DNA from: Enterococcus termitis
Lineage (GTDB): Bacteria; Bacillota; Bacilli; Lactobacillales; Enterococcaceae
Assembly: GCF_001730305.1 (NCBI RefSeq)
Contig: NZ_MIJY01000001.1
Location: forward strand, 558,001 to 622,000
Reading direction: 5' to 3'
DNA length: 64,000 nt
The notes under the pieces are model-generated. The model worked only from the letters and a program-made list of their open reading frames with translations, made no database searches and was not told the origin of the DNA. Shown one piece after another: positions 16,552 to 26,322 of the stretch. Within the stretch, counting starts at the first letter, position 1. The number at the start of each line of letters is the position of its first letter. The translations under genes and the position numbers were made by a program.

Positions 16552-16971
16552 ATGAATACATTAGAAGCATTCAAAAAAATAATGAATGAACAAACAGAAA
16601 TTGCTTTGGCTACAAGTGTGAAGGAAATCCCCAATGTTCGAATCGTTAGTTTTTTTTACGACGAACAGCAGAAATGTCTCTTTTTCTCAACATTTAAAGG
16701 GAACGAAAAAATAGCTGAATTTGAATCCAACTCAAACGTAGCTTTTACCACAATTCCACTAGGAGATTCGGCTCATGTTCGAGTCCACTGTGCGCAGGTG
16801 AAAAGAAGTGAACTGTCCGTTTTCGATAAAGCAGATCAATGGATCAAAAAAATTCCTAGCTATGCTGAAAATATCGAGCAAGCTGGTGAAATGCTGGAAC
16901 TATATGAAGTTCATTTTACAGAAGCTGTCGTCATCTTGGGCATGGGCAGTAAAGAAATTATTCGATTATAG
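16552..16971 (+). CDS. Pyridoxamine 5'-phosphate oxidase-like (FMN-binding split barrel) protein
   Basis: A 139-residue split-barrel protein. It shows the usual beginning (LEAFKKIMNEQTEIALATS), PNVRIVSFFYD, and KCLFFSTFKGNEKIAEFESN. Such proteins bind flavin or F420 and are often of unknown substrate. It has an AAAGGAG site. The downstream EVE gene follows after 16 bases, so the two form an operon. No specific reaction can be assigned. Confidence 0.8.
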   Translation: MNTLEAFKKIMNEQTEIALATSVKEIPNVRIVSFFYDEQQKCLFFSTFKGNEKIAEFESNSNVAFTTIPLGDSAHVRVHCAQVKRSELSVFDKADQWIKKIPSYAENIEQAGEMLELYEVHFTEAVVILGMGSKEIIRL

Positions 16972-16987
16972 GAAAGGGAGAATTGAT

Positions 16988-17398
16988 ATGAATTATTGGA
17001 TTGGTGTTGCTTCTGAAGATCATGTGAAAATCGGTAAATCAGGTGGATTTTGTCAACTCTGCCATGGTAAAGGTGCCCCTTTGAATAAAATGAGAGAAGG
17101 AGACTGGCTGATTTACTATGCACCTAAAAAAAGCTTGCAGTCTAAAGAACCTTGTCAGCAATTTGTGGCAATAGGACAAATTTTAGCTGGAGAAGCCTAC
17201 CCTTTTGAGATGGGACCGGATTTTATCCCCTTTAGGAAAGATGTCGCCTATGTGGATCAGGTAGAGGCTGTTCCTTTAAAAGCTGTTGCTGATTATCCTT
17301 TGTGGCAGGAGTATCGTTCACGCTTACGCTTTGGCCATTTTCAAATTCCAAAAGAATTATTTGATTTTATTTCGTTTAAGATGATAAAAGAGAAATGA
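16988..17398 (+). CDS. EVE domain protein
   Basis: A 136-residue EVE-domain protein (PUA-like fold) starting NYWIGVASEDHVKIGKSGGF, with GDWLIYYAPKK and VAIGQILAGEAYPFEMG. EVE domains recognise modified bases in nucleic acids and occur alone or in defence proteins; here the protein stands alone. ATG 16988 has GGGAG upstream. A longer in-frame extension would overlap the previous gene and is rejected. Confidence 0.87.
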   Translation: MNYWIGVASEDHVKIGKSGGFCQLCHGKGAPLNKMREGDWLIYYAPKKSLQSKEPCQQFVAIGQILAGEAYPFEMGPDFIPFRKDVAYVDQVEAVPLKAVADYPLWQEYRSRLRFGHFQIPKELFDFISFKMIKEK

Positions 17399-17512
17399 AA
17401 AAGGAGGAAGGAACAGAAGTGCTTAGGTCTGAGAACCAAGTCTTCCAATTTTTAGTGTCTTTGACACTTAGAGATTGATGTGATCGAAGCGTAGCGTAGT
17501 AGCTGCTTTTTT

Positions 17513-17597
17513 CTCGCCGTTTATTCGAGTTTAGAGAGCGAAACAAAACGGATTTTTAGTTTTGTCCCGCTCTCTTTTAAAATCCGAATAAGCGAGG
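17513..17597. terminator. Long bidirectional terminator between convergent genes, shared repeat element
   Basis: A core hairpin pairs AGAGAGCG (17533-17540) with 17568-17575, with an inner ACAAAAC/GTTTTGT stem and a T-run. Outer arms continue as CTCG...TTATTCG with CGAATAA...CGAG (about 17513-17597). It lies between the plus-strand EVE gene and the minus-strand exporter operon. The core resembles the sequences at 27732 and 57126, suggesting a dispersed terminator-like repeat. Confidence 0.75.
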
Positions 17598-17645
17598 TGA
17601 AAAGTAGACGAGACTTCGTTCTGATCGCAAGTAAATCAATGCTTA

Positions 17646-18869
17646 TTATTCATAACGTAACGCCTCGATTGGATCAAGTTTTGCTGCTTTTCTAGCTGGA
17701 TAAACGCCAAAGAAAATCCCAATAGCACTTGAAAATAAAAGTACTGCGATAATTGAACCTACTGTAAATTGAGCAGTGATATCCAAAGCACTAGCAACTG
17801 AAACAGCTAATAACGCGCCTAAACTCAAACCAATTACGCCGCCAATCAAACACAAAATCACAGATTCTGTTAAAAATTGGAATAAAATATTAGTATCCGT
17901 CGCACCTAACGCTTTTCTTGTTCCAATCTCTCTAGTACGTTCTGTAACAGAGACAAGCATGATATTCATAACACCGATTCCGCCAACTAATAAAGCGATC
18001 GCAGCAACAGCGGCAATAAAATTAATGAATAGACCTAAGACGTTATTGACTTGATCTAGTGCTTGCAAGAAATTCGTTGCAGTATAGACTTTTTCACCAA
18101 TTGTGTTGTGACGGATGGATAGAATATTGACGATCTGCTTAGATACAGCATCGATATCATCTTTTGATTTTGCAATGACAGTTAAACTAGTGATTTTAGT
18201 TGCTTCTGGATCTAAACTCGCTACAGTCGTTAACGGAGTAGCGAGATACCCCATCATATTTTCTTCGTCAAAAGAGCCGACCATCTTTTCGACCGTGCTT
18301 TTTGTTACACCGATGATGCGCGTACTAAGTTGGCCTTTTTGTCCGCGTAAATTTATTTTTTCACCAACCACATTTTCCCGACCATTGAAGAAATAGCGTG
18401 CGGTATCGGCACTAATGATCGCTACCTTACTGCCTTCAGCATACTCAGTAGGATTAAAATACCGACCATAGATGATTTCTTTATCCATCGTTTGATTTGT
18501 ATATTGCAAGTCAGGTGTTCCGGCCATCAATAAGGCAGCTTTTGTTTTTTCTCCTGCTGCTCCGACCACTTGAATGGAGACGGCTGGTGAGACATGATCG
18601 ATTTGAGGAATACCGTCTTTGAGCGCTTTGATATCCTGGCTAGTAATCTTTTGAGCATCGGTGGCATCCCGACTTGTTGAAACAGAAATTGTAGAAGCGC
18701 CTAAGTCACTAAACGTTCCTGTTATTTGACTCGTTGCGCCATTTCCGACAGCTAAAATAGCGATTACTGCTGCTATACCAATAATAATTCCCAGCATAGT
18801 TAAAAACGACCGCATTTTATTTGCTAAGATACTATCCAATGCCATTTTGAAACTTTCGATAACTCCCAT
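17646..18869 (-). CDS. MacB-like ABC transporter permease
   Basis: A 407-residue permease with an N-terminal membrane segment (LTMLGIIIGIAAVIAILAVG), a large extracellular MacB_PCD-like domain and a C-terminal FtsX domain of three segments, ending KAAKLDPIEALRYE. It forms an exporter with the ATPase and membrane-fusion protein encoded just upstream (15 and then 11 bases between genes). Such Gram-positive MacAB-like systems export peptides or drugs; the substrate is unknown. Confidence 0.9.
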   Translation of the reverse strand: MGVIESFKMALDSILANKMRSFLTMLGIIIGIAAVIAILAVGNGATSQITGTFSDLGASTISVSTSRDATDAQKITSQDIKALKDGIPQIDHVSPAVSIQVVGAAGEKTKAALLMAGTPDLQYTNQTMDKEIIYGRYFNPTEYAEGSKVAIISADTARYFFNGRENVVGEKINLRGQKGQLSTRIIGVTKSTVEKMVGSFDEENMMGYLATPLTTVASLDPEATKITSLTVIAKSKDDIDAVSKQIVNILSIRHNTIGEKVYTATNFLQALDQVNNVLGLFINFIAAVAAIALLVGGIGVMNIMLVSVTERTREIGTRKALGATDTNILFQFLTESVILCLIGGVIGLSLGALLAVSVASALDITAQFTVGSIIAVLLFSSAIGIFFGVYPARKAAKLDPIEALRYE

Positions 18870-18884
18870 AAAATCATCTCCTTC

Positions 18885-19577
18885 CTATAGTGTTTTTCGA
18901 TCAGCGACAGGCTGGTCATCAATGATTTCCCCATCTTTAAATGAAACGATCCGTTTGGTATACTGCGCTACCTCAGGTTCGTGGGTAACCATGACGACGG
19001 TAGTTCCCGCCGTATTCAAGTCTTGAAAAATCTTCATAATTTCTAGTGTTGTTTTTGAATCCAAATTTCCAGTGGGTTCATCTGCCATTAAAACAGCAGG
19101 TTCGTTTACAATAGCTCGTGCGATAGCGACCCGTTGTTTTTGACCACCTGATATTGCGTTGGGGCGATGAGTGACGCGATCCGCTAAACCCACTTTACTT
19201 AGAGCAGTAAGCGCTCGTTCTTTTCGTTCTTTTGCAGAAATTCCTGAATAAACCATCGGTAACGCTACATTATCCAATAAAGACATCCGCGGCATTAAGT
19301 TAAATGATTGAAAAACAAATCCGATTTCTTTATTTCGAACACGGGCACTTTCATTACTAGTCAAGTGACTGACATCTTGTTGGTTCAAATAATACCGACC
19401 TTCATCGAAACGATCCAGTAAACCGAGAATATTCATCATGGTTGATTTTCCGGAACCGCTAGGACCCATAATGGACGTAAACTCACCTTCAGCTATATGA
19501 AGAGAAACATGTTTTAACGCCATTAGTTCTTCACCGCCTGTGCGGTAGATTTTTACTACATCTTTTAAATCAATCAT
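18885..19577 (-). CDS. MacB/LolD-like ABC transporter ATP-binding protein
   Basis: A 230-residue ATPase. Walker A GPSGSGKSTMMN begins near residue 38, the signature is ISGGQKQRVAIAR and Walker B is VLMADEPTGNLDS. It belongs to the lipoprotein/MacB class that pairs with FtsX-type permeases. A site AAGGTGA precedes the start. It is the middle gene of a three-gene minus-strand operon. Confidence 0.94.
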   Translation of the reverse strand: MIDLKDVVKIYRTGGEELMALKHVSLHIAEGEFTSIMGPSGSGKSTMMNILGLLDRFDEGRYYLNQQDVSHLTSNESARVRNKEIGFVFQSFNLMPRMSLLDNVALPMVYSGISAKERKERALTALSKVGLADRVTHRPNAISGGQKQRVAIARAIVNEPAVLMADEPTGNLDSKTTLEIMKIFQDLNTAGTTVVMVTHEPEVAQYTKRIVSFKDGEIIDDQPVADRKTL

Positions 19578-19588
19578 CGTTTCACCTT

Positions 19589-20449
19589 CTATTCTTTGGT
19601 TACTTCAGTGCCATTTTTGATGTCTGAATTGGGAGAGAGGATCACGGTTTCTTTTTCTGATAAACCGCTTTTTACTTCAACAAGTTTGTCTGACTGGATA
19701 CCGATCTTGATGGATGTTTCTTTGGCTTTTCCATCTTTTAATACATAGACAAGAGGTTCATTTTTATCGTTGTACGTTAATGCCTCGATAGGTAAAGCCA
19801 GCGCATCTTCAACACTATTCGTTGTGACTGATACGTCTACGTCAAAGCCGGCAAATAGTTTTTCTGGTGCGTTATCAAAAGTAACCACAGCGCCTAAACT
19901 TGCATTTGTTCCTGTTGCGGTTTGGGTGCTGAGAGCGACGGGATCTTTCTCTGAAATCTTACCAGTAAAATCATGATTATTACTTGAAATCTCCACCTTT
20001 TGATCAACTGAAACAGCCGAAGCTTCAGAGTTTGATAATTCAAGTTGAACTTTTAAGGTTGATAGATCATCAAGTTGAATAGACGGCTTGCCTTGTTGGG
20101 CGTTTGTATCTGCTTGTTTGGCTTTGATATTTACTTGTGTGATCGTGCCGGCAAAAGGTGCTGTTAATTGTAAGCCACTATCATACGTGGCTAATACTTG
20201 ATCTTTTTCTACCTTTTCGCCAACAGATATAGGAACATCCACAACGTTTCCTGTACCCATCAAAGACTGGGACTGATTTGGAATCAGTGTACCAGTAGTA
20301 GAAAGTGTTTCAACAATCGTTTCTTTTTTGACTTCTCCTGTGCGGACAGAAACTGCGTTTGATTTTCCAGTATTTCCTTGTGTTAAAATAAAGATCACCA
20401 CTACTAGGACAACTACTGCAAGGAGTGCAAAAATTGGTTTTTTCTTCAT
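19589..20449 (-). CDS. HlyD/MacA-like efflux adaptor
   Basis: First gene of the exporter operon. The N-terminal membrane anchor (residues 3-22, IFALLAVVVLVVVIFIL) is followed by a barrel-sandwich lipoyl-like domain (VDVPISVGEKVEKDQVLATY, APFAGTITQVNIKAKQ) and a beta-barrel domain. The coiled-coil hairpin usual in Gram-negative MacA is absent, as expected without an outer membrane. I chose the start MKKKPIF at 20449; a longer frame reaches 20491 but has no better ribosome site. Confidence 0.88.
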   Translation of the reverse strand: MKKKPIFALLAVVVLVVVIFILTQGNTGKSNAVSVRTGEVKKETIVETLSTTGTLIPNQSQSLMGTGNVVDVPISVGEKVEKDQVLATYDSGLQLTAPFAGTITQVNIKAKQADTNAQQGKPSIQLDDLSTLKVQLELSNSEASAVSVDQKVEISSNNHDFTGKISEKDPVALSTQTATGTNASLGAVVTFDNAPEKLFAGFDVDVSVTTNSVEDALALPIEALTYNDKNEPLVYVLKDGKAKETSIKIGIQSDKLVEVKSGLSEKETVILSPNSDIKNGTEVTKE

Positions 20450-20617
20450 CGTTTTCAGCTCTTTTCTACTGTTTTTATGACATGGTGTCATTTATGCAAG
20501 TGTACTCTTTTTTTCATGAAAAGTCTAAGAATTGTTTCAGTCAATTACTGCTATATTTGCCAAAACGAACGGTCTTTTGTAAGCTATAATAAAACCAACT
20601 GATAAGGAGGATCAACA

Positions 20618-21352
20618 ATGAAGGAACTTGTTTATGTTATTAGTGATATTCATGGTGAATATACGTTGTTCGAAAAACTGCTCAGTCACTTTGACCCTAC
20701 CATGCATCAACTCGTATTGATCGGAGATCTTAATGATCGAGGACCTAAGAGCAAGGAAAGCTTTTTGCTGGGGAAAAAATTAGTTGAAAAGTATCAGGCA
20801 GTCTACCTTAGAGGAAATCATGAAGAGTATTTTCTTCAATTTTTAACACAGCCGGAAGATTGGTTTACGAGCTACGTTCGCAATGGTGGGAAAGAAACGA
20901 TCGAAAGTCTGCTGCACAAAGGGGCAACAGAAGAATATTCGCCAACTGAAATGGCTATGATGATTCGGAGTCGATATAAAGAACTGATCGATTTCTTAGT
21001 AGAACGTCCTTTGTATTTTGAATGGAAAAACTATCTCTTTGTGCATGCAGGTGTGGATTTAACTAAAAAAGATTGGCACGAAACAAGTCCGCATAATTTT
21101 ATTTGGATCAGAGAAGCATTTCATCAAGGCAAAAACAACACAGGCAAAACAATCGTGTTTGGACATACTATTACACCTATGCTTCACGGCGATATGGAAA
21201 CGACTGATCTGTGGCTATCAGATCACAAAATCGGTATTGACGGCGGGGCTGTTTTTGGAGGATCTGTTCATGGTGTTATTTTTAACGATCATGGCATCGT
21301 TCAGGACATTGAATATCAGAATCTGAAAGGCCCGTGGCAGCCTACTTTTTAA
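20618..21352 (+). CDS. Calcineurin-like metallophosphoesterase (PPP-type)
   Basis: A 244-residue phosphoesterase with the metal-binding motifs SDIHGEYTLFEKLL (residue 8 on), GDLNDRGPKSKES, RGNHEEYFL and a late FGHTITPML histidine. This matches bacterial PPP-family serine/threonine phosphatases and diadenosine tetraphosphatase-like enzymes. GDLNDRG replaces the more usual GD-VDRG. AAGGAGG precedes the ATG. The substrate is unknown; it appears to be a single-gene unit. Confidence 0.88.
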   Translation: MKELVYVISDIHGEYTLFEKLLSHFDPTMHQLVLIGDLNDRGPKSKESFLLGKKLVEKYQAVYLRGNHEEYFLQFLTQPEDWFTSYVRNGGKETIESLLHKGATEEYSPTEMAMMIRSRYKELIDFLVERPLYFEWKNYLFVHAGVDLTKKDWHETSPHNFIWIREAFHQGKNNTGKTIVFGHTITPMLHGDMETTDLWLSDHKIGIDGGAVFGGSVHGVIFNDHGIVQDIEYQNLKGPWQPTF

Positions 21353-21503
21353 GAGAAATAGCTGTTGTACCTTATACGCTGAAAAATGCATTTATTCCTT
21401 CAAGTGTTTTTCTTACAAAAAACAAAGATTATAATATATACATTATAAAAACAGTATGTTATCATCTTTTTGTAAGCGTAAACATTATTGAAGGGAGAAG
21501 GTT

Positions 21504-23915
21504 ATGGAGAAAAAGAAAACAGTGTTTGACAGGTTGTGGGGTTGTTTAGGTGTAGGAATTATTTTATTATTATGCATTTTAGGTCAGCCATTGACAGGAA
21601 CTGCGTCCGAACAGTCGTTGAGGAATGTCATGTATTATGGTGACTGGTCGATCGAAGAGAGTCAAGGCGTACTTTATCCAAAAGATATTCCAGCAGAAAA
21701 GCTGACGCATTTGAACTTTGCTTTTTTAGATTTTGATGAAGAAGGGCAGTTGCAGTGGACAGATGAATTTGCGGCTTTAAAAACGCCAGCTGGTGAAGAA
21801 GTTGTTGTAGAAGGTAGTGCAAGTGCAGGATTGTTGAATGCTTTACAAGAGCTTCGCTCAAGAAATAGCCATTTGAAAATCGGTGTTTCCGTTGGTGGAT
21901 GGACTAAATCAGGCGATTTTGCGAAGAATGCACAGAATGATACCTATCGCAAAAGGTTAGTAAGTAACTTGATTAAATTTGTTCAATATAATGAAATGGA
22001 CTTTTTAGATATTGATTGGGAATATCCGGGAAGTGTACGTGAACCTGATTTAATCGACAGTGCAAAAGATGAAGGGACACCTCATGCTTCTGAAAAAGAT
22101 CGGGAAAATTTCATTTTACTTCTGACAGAATTAAAGGCGGGATTAAATGAATTATCAAAAGAAACCGGGAAAAACTATGAATTATCGGTAGCCTTAGCGG
22201 CAGGACCTTACACGATCAGCCAGGGAACGGATATTGCAGGGGTATTTAATGTCGTTGATTTTGCCAACATAATGACGTATGATATCCACGGCGCTTGGGA
22301 AAATGCAACCAATCATCATTCCGGTCTTTATACTAGTCCGGATGCACCGCAAGGAAACGGAAAGCCTTGGTCTTTTAGTATTGATGATAGTGTGAATTAT
22401 TATTTAAACAATGGTGCTATTGCCGAAAAATTAGTTATTGGTGCAGCATTTTATAGTCGTGGCTGGGGCAATGTTGAAAATGACGGACCAGATCCAGTCA
22501 ATCAGCCGGGGCTCTTTGGCACAACTGATTTTGCAACTGTTGATGGAGATAACAACAAAAGCCGAGGAGCCGAAAATGAGTTACCGATAGTTAGTGGTGA
22601 CGGTGGCCGCAATGGCGGTATTTGGTCCTTTAGAAACCTTGATAAGTTGAAACAAAAATACCCGGATTTAAAAGAGTATTGGGACGACAAATCTAAAGCA
22701 CCGTATTTGTACGGGGAAACCTCCAAAGTCTTTTTTACCTTTGATAATGAGCGTTCGTTGAAAGAAAAAGCGAATTATGTAAAAGAAAAAAATCTTGGCG
22801 GGATGATCTCTTGGATGCAGTCACAAGATGCGGCAACGACAGGAACCGTTAGAGATCAACTTACAAATGCGATCTTTGAAGGATTATTTGGTCAGGCTGC
22901 TTTACCTTCAAATGAATTAACAGCACAAGAGTTAGCTGTTTCAGCGACATTAGCTGTTCGAACCAACGAGCATGAAGGCTACATTTTAAAGCTCAAAAAT
23001 AATGAGCAGCTTATAGAAACAGATTCGGTTTTAGCTGCGATCGAAAAAAATCACAAGACGATCAAAAATGGTCTCTTGACTATTGAGAGTTCACGGCAAG
23101 AAACTCTGAAAATCGGCGACTATAGTTTAGAGCCGGTCGAGCAGCAAGCGAAAAATGAGCAAGCACTGTTTCGCTATCAAATAGATTTAAAGGCTCTAGG
23201 ATACAATGACATTGAACCGGGACAAGAAATTGAATTAGTACTGACGACAGACGCTCCTTTTGCCGATAGAGCAACTATCACAGACATTACGTTGGCACAG
23301 CGGATTGTATCGAGTGTTTATGGGACTCAAAGTATCTATAAGCAACAAACTCCTGTAGAAAATCAAGGGAGCGTTCTTTTTCATTTTGTCGATGAAGAAG
23401 GGAACGAATTAGAAAAAACGGTTGAGATCAACGATAGTGTTGGACAAGATTTTAATTATACCGTACCTGAAATCACAGGATATCAGCCTCTTCAAAAAGA
23501 CTATCAAGGGGTTTTTCTCAATCTGAAACAAGAATTTGTGGTTGTCTATCAGCCACAAGGCGTTATCCTGCCGTATGAAATTGGTATGGTGTCTGTTCAT
23601 TATCAAGATACAGAAGGAAAGCAATTGGCAGAGCCAAAACAAATGACAGGAGAGCTAGGTGCTGCTTATGAAACGACCCCTTTATCAATTGAAGGGTATA
23701 CTCTCATAGAAACACCAAAAGATGCCAAAGGTACGTATAAAAAAGGGGAGCATCAAATTATCTATGTTTACCAAAAAACAACGATAAAACCTGCCGGTAA
23801 AAATCTGCCTTCAACAGGAGAAGGGCAAACGAAAGCTGCTATATGGCTCGGTTTTACATTACTTATCGTCGTTTTGAGTATTGTAATAATGAGAAGCAAA
23901 CGAGTAAGACAATAG
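21504..23915 (+). CDS. Cell-wall-anchored GH18 chitinase with MucBP repeats
   Basis: An 803-residue surface enzyme. A signal peptide occupies residues 1-35. The GH18 barrel spans about 38-460, with catalytic DxxDxDxE as DFLDIDWE (Asp166 to Glu173) and the substrate-side motifs GVSVGGWT and IMTYDIHGAW. A linker region follows, then two MucBP-like modules (about 610-680 and 690-760). It ends with the sortase signal LPSTG (768-772), a hydrophobic segment and a basic tail. It degrades chitin or related GlcNAc polymers at the cell surface; nagA at 41672 could use the GlcNAc. Combining mucin-binding modules with GH18 hints at host glycan targets. Confidence 0.92.
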   Translation: MEKKKTVFDRLWGCLGVGIILLLCILGQPLTGTASEQSLRNVMYYGDWSIEESQGVLYPKDIPAEKLTHLNFAFLDFDEEGQLQWTDEFAALKTPAGEEVVVEGSASAGLLNALQELRSRNSHLKIGVSVGGWTKSGDFAKNAQNDTYRKRLVSNLIKFVQYNEMDFLDIDWEYPGSVREPDLIDSAKDEGTPHASEKDRENFILLLTELKAGLNELSKETGKNYELSVALAAGPYTISQGTDIAGVFNVVDFANIMTYDIHGAWENATNHHSGLYTSPDAPQGNGKPWSFSIDDSVNYYLNNGAIAEKLVIGAAFYSRGWGNVENDGPDPVNQPGLFGTTDFATVDGDNNKSRGAENELPIVSGDGGRNGGIWSFRNLDKLKQKYPDLKEYWDDKSKAPYLYGETSKVFFTFDNERSLKEKANYVKEKNLGGMISWMQSQDAATTGTVRDQLTNAIFEGLFGQAALPSNELTAQELAVSATLAVRTNEHEGYILKLKNNEQLIETDSVLAAIEKNHKTIKNGLLTIESSRQETLKIGDYSLEPVEQQAKNEQALFRYQIDLKALGYNDIEPGQEIELVLTTDAPFADRATITDITLAQRIVSSVYGTQSIYKQQTPVENQGSVLFHFVDEEGNELEKTVEINDSVGQDFNYTVPEITGYQPLQKDYQGVFLNLKQEFVVVYQPQGVILPYEIGMVSVHYQDTEGKQLAEPKQMTGELGAAYETTPLSIEGYTLIETPKDAKGTYKKGEHQIIYVYQKTTIKPAGKNLPSTGEGQTKAAIWLGFTLLIVVLSIVIMRSKRVRQ

Positions 23916-23942
23916 TCTCACTCGTAAACAAATAGTTAGAAT

Positions 23943-23990
23943 AAAACAGTTCTTTTGAAGGTGTTTCCTTGAAAAAAGAACTGTTTTTTC
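23943..23990 (+). terminator. Intrinsic terminator after chitinase gene
   Basis: AAAACAGTTCTTTT (23943-23956) pairs with AAAAGAACTGTTTT ending at 23986, followed by T residues. It separates the chitinase gene from tex. Confidence 0.87.
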
Positions 23991-24100
23991 TAATCTGATA
24001 AAAAAAGACGAGCCTGTGCTTTCCCTCATTTTCTAGGTTTCCACTATAAAATATGCTAAAATAAAAAGGTATGTTAGTTAATGAAATGAGGTATGAAAAT

Positions 24101-26290
24101 ATGGCAGAAACTTATAACCAAGAGGTAGTCGAGCTGCTTCAAAAAGAATTGACTGGTTATCGTTCAAAACAAATAACAACAGTGCTGACTTTATTAAGTG
24201 AAGGAAACACTGTCCCTTTTATTGCCCGCTACCGAAAAGAGATGACAGGTAGTTTAGATGAGGTACAAATTCGTGAAATCGAAGAACGCTATACTTATTT
24301 AGGTAATTTAGAAAAACGAAAAGAAGAAGTACTACGTTTGATTGAAGAGCAAGGCAAGCTTACGGAAGAATTAGCTAAAGCTATTCAAAAAGCGGCAAAA
24401 ATGCAGCAAGTAGAAGACCTTTATCGTCCATATAAACAAAAGCGTCGTACAAAAGCGACGATTGCAAAAGAAAAAGGCTTAGAACCATTAGCTGACTGGT
24501 TGTTGAGTTTTCCAACTACAGCTGATGTAACAGCAGAAGCGCAAAACTATATCAACGAAGAAAAAGAAGTTGATTCTGCAGAAGCAGCGTTACTTGGTGC
24601 GCACGAAATTATTGCGGAACGCGTGGGTGATGAGCCGAAATTCCGTACTTGGATCCGTGACTTTACGTTCAATCATGGACAATATATCAGTACAGTCAAA
24701 GATCAGGAAAAAGATGAAAAAGCAGTCTATGAAATGTATTATGATTTTTCTGAACCTGTTAGTAAAATGGTTTCTCATAGAGTTTTAGCAACCAATCGTG
24801 GAGAAAAAGAAGACATTTTAAAAGTCTCTCTTCTTGTTGATGAAGAGAAAATCCATAGCTATTTGAATCGTCAATTAATTACTAATAATCAGTCTCCAAC
24901 GGCAGTATATGTAGAAACCGCCTATTTAGACAGCTACAAACGATTCATTGGTCCAGCGATTGAGCGGGAGATTCGCAATGAATTAACAGAAAAAGCAGAT
25001 GAACAGGCTATCTCGATTTTTGGAGAAAACTTACGTAATCTGTTACTACAACCGCCGTTAAAAGGAAAAGTCGTTTTAGGGTTCGATCCAGCATACCGTA
25101 CTGGCTGTAAGATGGCTGTTGTAGATGCGACTGGCAAAGTTTTAGCGATTCAAGTGATTTATCCGCATAAACCAGCTTCTGGTGAAAAACGTGCTGCAGC
25201 AGGTACGATCTTCAACAAATTGATCGAAGAACATCAAGTGGAGATGGTGGCGATCGGCAATGGTACAGCCAGTCGCGAATCAGAATTATTTGTTGCTGAG
25301 CAATTAAAACAGATCAAACGTGAAGTTTTTTACGTAATCGTTAATGAAGCGGGTGCTTCTGTTTATTCAGCAAGTGAAGTGGCTCGAACTGAATTTCCAG
25401 ATTTACAAGTAGAAGAAAGAAGTGCTGTAAGCATTGCGAGACGTTTACAGGATCCTTTGGCTGAATTAGTTAAAATCGATCCTAAAGCAGTTGGTGTTGG
25501 TCAATATCAACATGATGTTTCTCAAAAACGCTTAGCTGAACAACTTGATTTTGTTGTTGAAACAGCAGTAAACCAAGTAGGTGTTAATGTGAATACTGCA
25601 AGTCCACAGTTATTACAGCATATTTCAGGTTTAAATAAAACAACAGCTCAAAATATCGTGACGTATCGTGATGAAAATGGCGCTTTTACAGCTCGTAATC
25701 AAGTTAAAAAAGTACCTCGTTTAGGACCAAAAGCATATGAACAAGCAATTGGATTCTTGCGGATTCCAAATGGTAAAAATATTTTAGACAATACAGGTAT
25801 CCATCCAGAAAGTTATGATGTAGCGAAGGGAATCTTGGAAAAAGCCGGGGTCAAATTGACTGATCTAGGAAGCTCAGAATCTGCCCAAGCGATTAAAGGG
25901 CTGTCGCTAAATCAATTAGAAACAGAATTAGCTGTTGGAAGTGAGACGCTAAAAGATATTATTGCTGCATTAGTTCAGCCTGGAAGAGATATGCGTGATG
26001 AAATGCCAGCGCCGCTCTTAAGAAAAGATGTTTTATCTATGGAAGATTTAAAACCAGGGATGGAATTACAAGGGACCGTGCGTAATGTAATCGACTTTGG
26101 TGCTTTCGTAGATATTGGTGTGAAGCAAGACGGTTTAGTCCACATTTCTAAACTTAGCACAAAATTTGTCAAGCATCCAACAGACGTAGTAGCGGTAGGC
26201 GATGTAGTGACTGTTTGGGTAGAGGCTGTTGACACAAAGAAAGGGCGTATCAGTTTAACGATGCTCCCCCAAGTTGAAAGGAAAGAGTAA
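24101..26290 (+). CDS. tex: Tex, S1-domain RNA-binding transcription accessory protein
   Basis: A 729-residue Tex homologue. In order: the N-terminal helical region (FIARYRKEMTGSLDEVQIRE), the YqgF-like RNase H fold (VVLGFDPAYRTGCKMAVVDA), helix-hairpin-helix motifs (VNVNTASPQLLQHISGLNK), and a C-terminal S1 domain (GTVRNVIDFGAFVDIGVKQD). I chose ATG 24101 (MAETYNQ), which has GAGG eight bases upstream; the earlier ATG at 24071 sits directly on its AAGG. It is followed immediately by a SprT-like gene. Confidence 0.95.
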   Translation: MAETYNQEVVELLQKELTGYRSKQITTVLTLLSEGNTVPFIARYRKEMTGSLDEVQIREIEERYTYLGNLEKRKEEVLRLIEEQGKLTEELAKAIQKAAKMQQVEDLYRPYKQKRRTKATIAKEKGLEPLADWLLSFPTTADVTAEAQNYINEEKEVDSAEAALLGAHEIIAERVGDEPKFRTWIRDFTFNHGQYISTVKDQEKDEKAVYEMYYDFSEPVSKMVSHRVLATNRGEKEDILKVSLLVDEEKIHSYLNRQLITNNQSPTAVYVETAYLDSYKRFIGPAIEREIRNELTEKADEQAISIFGENLRNLLLQPPLKGKVVLGFDPAYRTGCKMAVVDATGKVLAIQVIYPHKPASGEKRAAAGTIFNKLIEEHQVEMVAIGNGTASRESELFVAEQLKQIKREVFYVIVNEAGASVYSASEVARTEFPDLQVEERSAVSIARRLQDPLAELVKIDPKAVGVGQYQHDVSQKRLAEQLDFVVETAVNQVGVNVNTASPQLLQHISGLNKTTAQNIVTYRDENGAFTARNQVKKVPRLGPKAYEQAIGFLRIPNGKNILDNTGIHPESYDVAKGILEKAGVKLTDLGSSESAQAIKGLSLNQLETELAVGSETLKDIIAALVQPGRDMRDEMPAPLLRKDVLSMEDLKPGMELQGTVRNVIDFGAFVDIGVKQDGLVHISKLSTKFVKHPTDVVAVGDVVTVWVEAVDTKKGRISLTMLPQVERKE

Positions 26291-26322
26291 TCTTGAGTCG
26301 TTCTTCGCAGGAAATACAAGCA

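Noticed and set aside
16808-16987. N-terminal extension of the EVE protein
   Set aside because: It would overlap most of the end of the PNPOx-like gene in another frame; ATG 16988 has its own ribosome site and matches the domain start.
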